Part shown: positions 12,445 through 13,450 of the stretch, one piece after another
Numbering within the stretch: the stretch's first letter is position 1
Layout: every line of letters starts with the position of its first letter
DNA from: JAAYGT01 sp050252075
GTDB lineage: Bacteria; Pseudomonadota; Gammaproteobacteria; Burkholderiales; Burkholderiaceae_B
Reading direction: 5' to 3'
NCBI GenBank assembly: GCA_050252075.1
Contig: JBFWLP010000089.1
Coordinates: 1 to 13,450, forward strand
Length of the DNA: 13,450 bases
Notes under the pieces: model-generated
The model's database searches: none
What the model saw: only the letters and a program-made list of their open reading frames with translations
Told to the model about the DNA's origin: nothing
Program-made: the position numbers and the translations under genes

Positions 12445-13450
12445 TTAAGGTTGGGTGAGCTGCCAGCCGCCGCGGCCGTCGCCGGCCAGCACCAGATGGT
12501 GCGTGTGGTAGGCGTACAAGGTGCTGCGATGTCCCACGCTAACGATGACGGTGTCGGGCAGATGCTCGCGCAGCAACCGGTACATGGCGTCCTCCAGCCC
12601 TTCATCCATGGCCGATGTGGCCTCGTCCAGAAAAGCAGCCCGGGGCTGGGCGAGCAGCAGCCGTCCGAAGGCCAGTCGCTGTTGTTCACCCAGCGACAAA
12701 ATGCGGCTCCAGTCGGCGGTATCATCCAGGCGCGGTATCAGGTGGCCCAATTGAACCAGGCGCAATACCTGATGGGCGCGTTCGTCGCCGGCGGTATCGC
12801 TTGATGTCGGTGCGCGCTGCTCCCGGGCCAGCGTGTCGGCCGCAGGGTGGTGCAACGCCTCGTGGGTATCGAGCAGCCGGTCCAGGTCGGTCGGTGCGCC
12901 GTGGGTGCCGGCCAGCGCGGTCTGTTCCTGGTCGCGGCGGTAGGCGCGCTCGGATTGCTCGGCGCCACCGGCATCCACGTGCTGCGGATAATACAGGGCA
13001 TGTCGCAACGAGCCTAACGGCAAATAGGGTTTCTGTGACAGGAACAGCGAGGCGTTCACCGGACGTTGTATGGTGCCCTCGCAGTAGGGCCATAACCCGG
13101 CAACGGCGCGCAACAGGGTGGTTTTCCCCGAGCCCGACGGCCCCCGGATCAGCAACGGCGTATCGGGGGAAAGATGAAGCGATACCTTGTCGATCAGGAC
13201 CTCGCCGTGTGGGTTGCGCACGGTCAGGTCGGTCAGTACGACCCGGTTGTCCGGGGTCGTCTGCAAGGTGGGTTCGGGCAGTTGTGCGGCATCGTCGATA
13301 GCCCGCGAAAAACCGCTCAGACGATCCAGCGTGGCGCGGTAGGTGGCGAAGTTGTCGTAGGCATTCCGAAAGAACAACAGGTTATCCTGCAGCCGCCCAA
13401 ACGCCTGGGACGTTTGCATCAAGTCACCCAGGGTGATTTGCTGGCTGAAG
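12445..13450 (-). CDS. ABC transporter, fused permease-ATPase of the SbmA/YddA type, C-terminal part
   Basis: The frame is open to the window edge, so only the last 334 residues are present: the end of the transmembrane domain (ITLGDLMQTSQAFGRL) and a complete nucleotide-binding domain. Visible motifs are Walker A GPSGSGKTT (about 103-111 of this fragment), the Q-loop LSQKPY, signature LSLGEQQRLAFGR (251-263), Walker B AAFLDEATSAMDE and switch histidine in VGHR. The LGEQQRLAF wording and preceding DDTADWSRIL are characteristic of the ABC_membrane_2 family, annotated as vitamin B12, bleomycin or antimicrobial-peptide transporters (YddA, BacA/SbmA relatives). Between the Q-loop helix and DERAHQVLRLV lies a hydrophilic insertion of about 60 residues not usual for the family. 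Substrate not deducible. Confidence 0.9.
   Translation of the reverse strand, partial: FSQQITLGDLMQTSQAFGRLQDNLLFFRNAYDNFATYRATLDRLSGFSRAIDDAAQLPEPTLQTTPDNRVVLTDLTVRNPHGEVLIDKVSLHLSPDTPLLIRGPSGSGKTTLLRAVAGLWPYCEGTIQRPVNASLFLSQKPYLPLGSLRHALYYPQHVDAGGAEQSERAYRRDQEQTALAGTHGAPTDLDRLLDTHEALHHPAADTLAREQRAPTSSDTAGDERAHQVLRLVQLGHLIPRLDDTADWSRILSLGEQQRLAFGRLLLAQPRAAFLDEATSAMDEGLEDAMYRLLREHLPDTVIVSVGHRSTLYAYHTHHLVLAGDGRGGWQLTQP

Noticed and set aside
1..13450. CRISPR array, insertion sequence or prophage
   Set aside because: No regularly spaced repeats, transposase, integrase or phage structural gene was seen.

Overview
The window looks like a chromosomal stretch from a betaproteobacterium of the order Burkholderiales, most likely family Alcaligenaceae (the Bordetella/Pusillimonas group). 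The pointers are a betaproteobacterial-type 5S rRNA end, an orphan Bug/TctC periplasmic binding protein, a LysR regulator divergent from a YeiH-type exporter, and moderately GC-rich coding sequence with a strong G/C third position. This assignment is inference. No plasmid, phage or insertion-sequence hallmark gene is visible.

Left part (1-2980): the 3' end of a 5S rRNA (end of an rrn operon) with a perfect 14-bp terminator hairpin, then a DUF3293 gene running convergently into a cytochrome P450, then a 3-hydroxyacyl-CoA dehydrogenase divergent from the P450. The P450/dehydrogenase pair could belong to one catabolic or modifying pathway, but no substrate can be read from the sequence.

Middle (2981-4562): a poorly coding stretch holding one possible 54-residue basic protein, a ccdAB-type toxin-antitoxin pair with its own TATAAT box, a bidirectional terminator, and a tRNA-Asn(GUU) on the minus strand with a readable promoter. 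A toxin-antitoxin pair beside a tRNA, flanked by non-coding sequence, suggests an accessory insertion point, although no integrase or attachment repeat is visible.

Right-centre (4563-9308): an EamA-family permease converges with a two-gene minus-strand unit (YeiE/CysB-like LysR regulator, then a patatin-like phospholipase). The LysR gene is divergent from a YeiH-family putative sulfate/sulfite exporter, with a palindrome in the gap. A MarR regulator follows, its 3' end overlapping that of the exporter gene.

Right (9309-13450): the MarR gene is divergent from a translationally coupled pair, a Bug solute-binding protein and a cytoplasmic formylglycine sulfatase/phosphonate-monoester-hydrolase-like enzyme. 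Several TTGAT/ATCAA half-sites lie between them. A plausible reading is a ligand-induced module that takes up and hydrolyses a small sulfate or phosphonate ester, with the nearby YeiH exporter able to remove released sulfur oxyanion. The window closes with a SirB2-like membrane protein and the ATP-binding end of an SbmA/YddA-type ABC exporter, cut by the window edge and carrying an unusual hydrophilic insertion in its nucleotide-binding domain.
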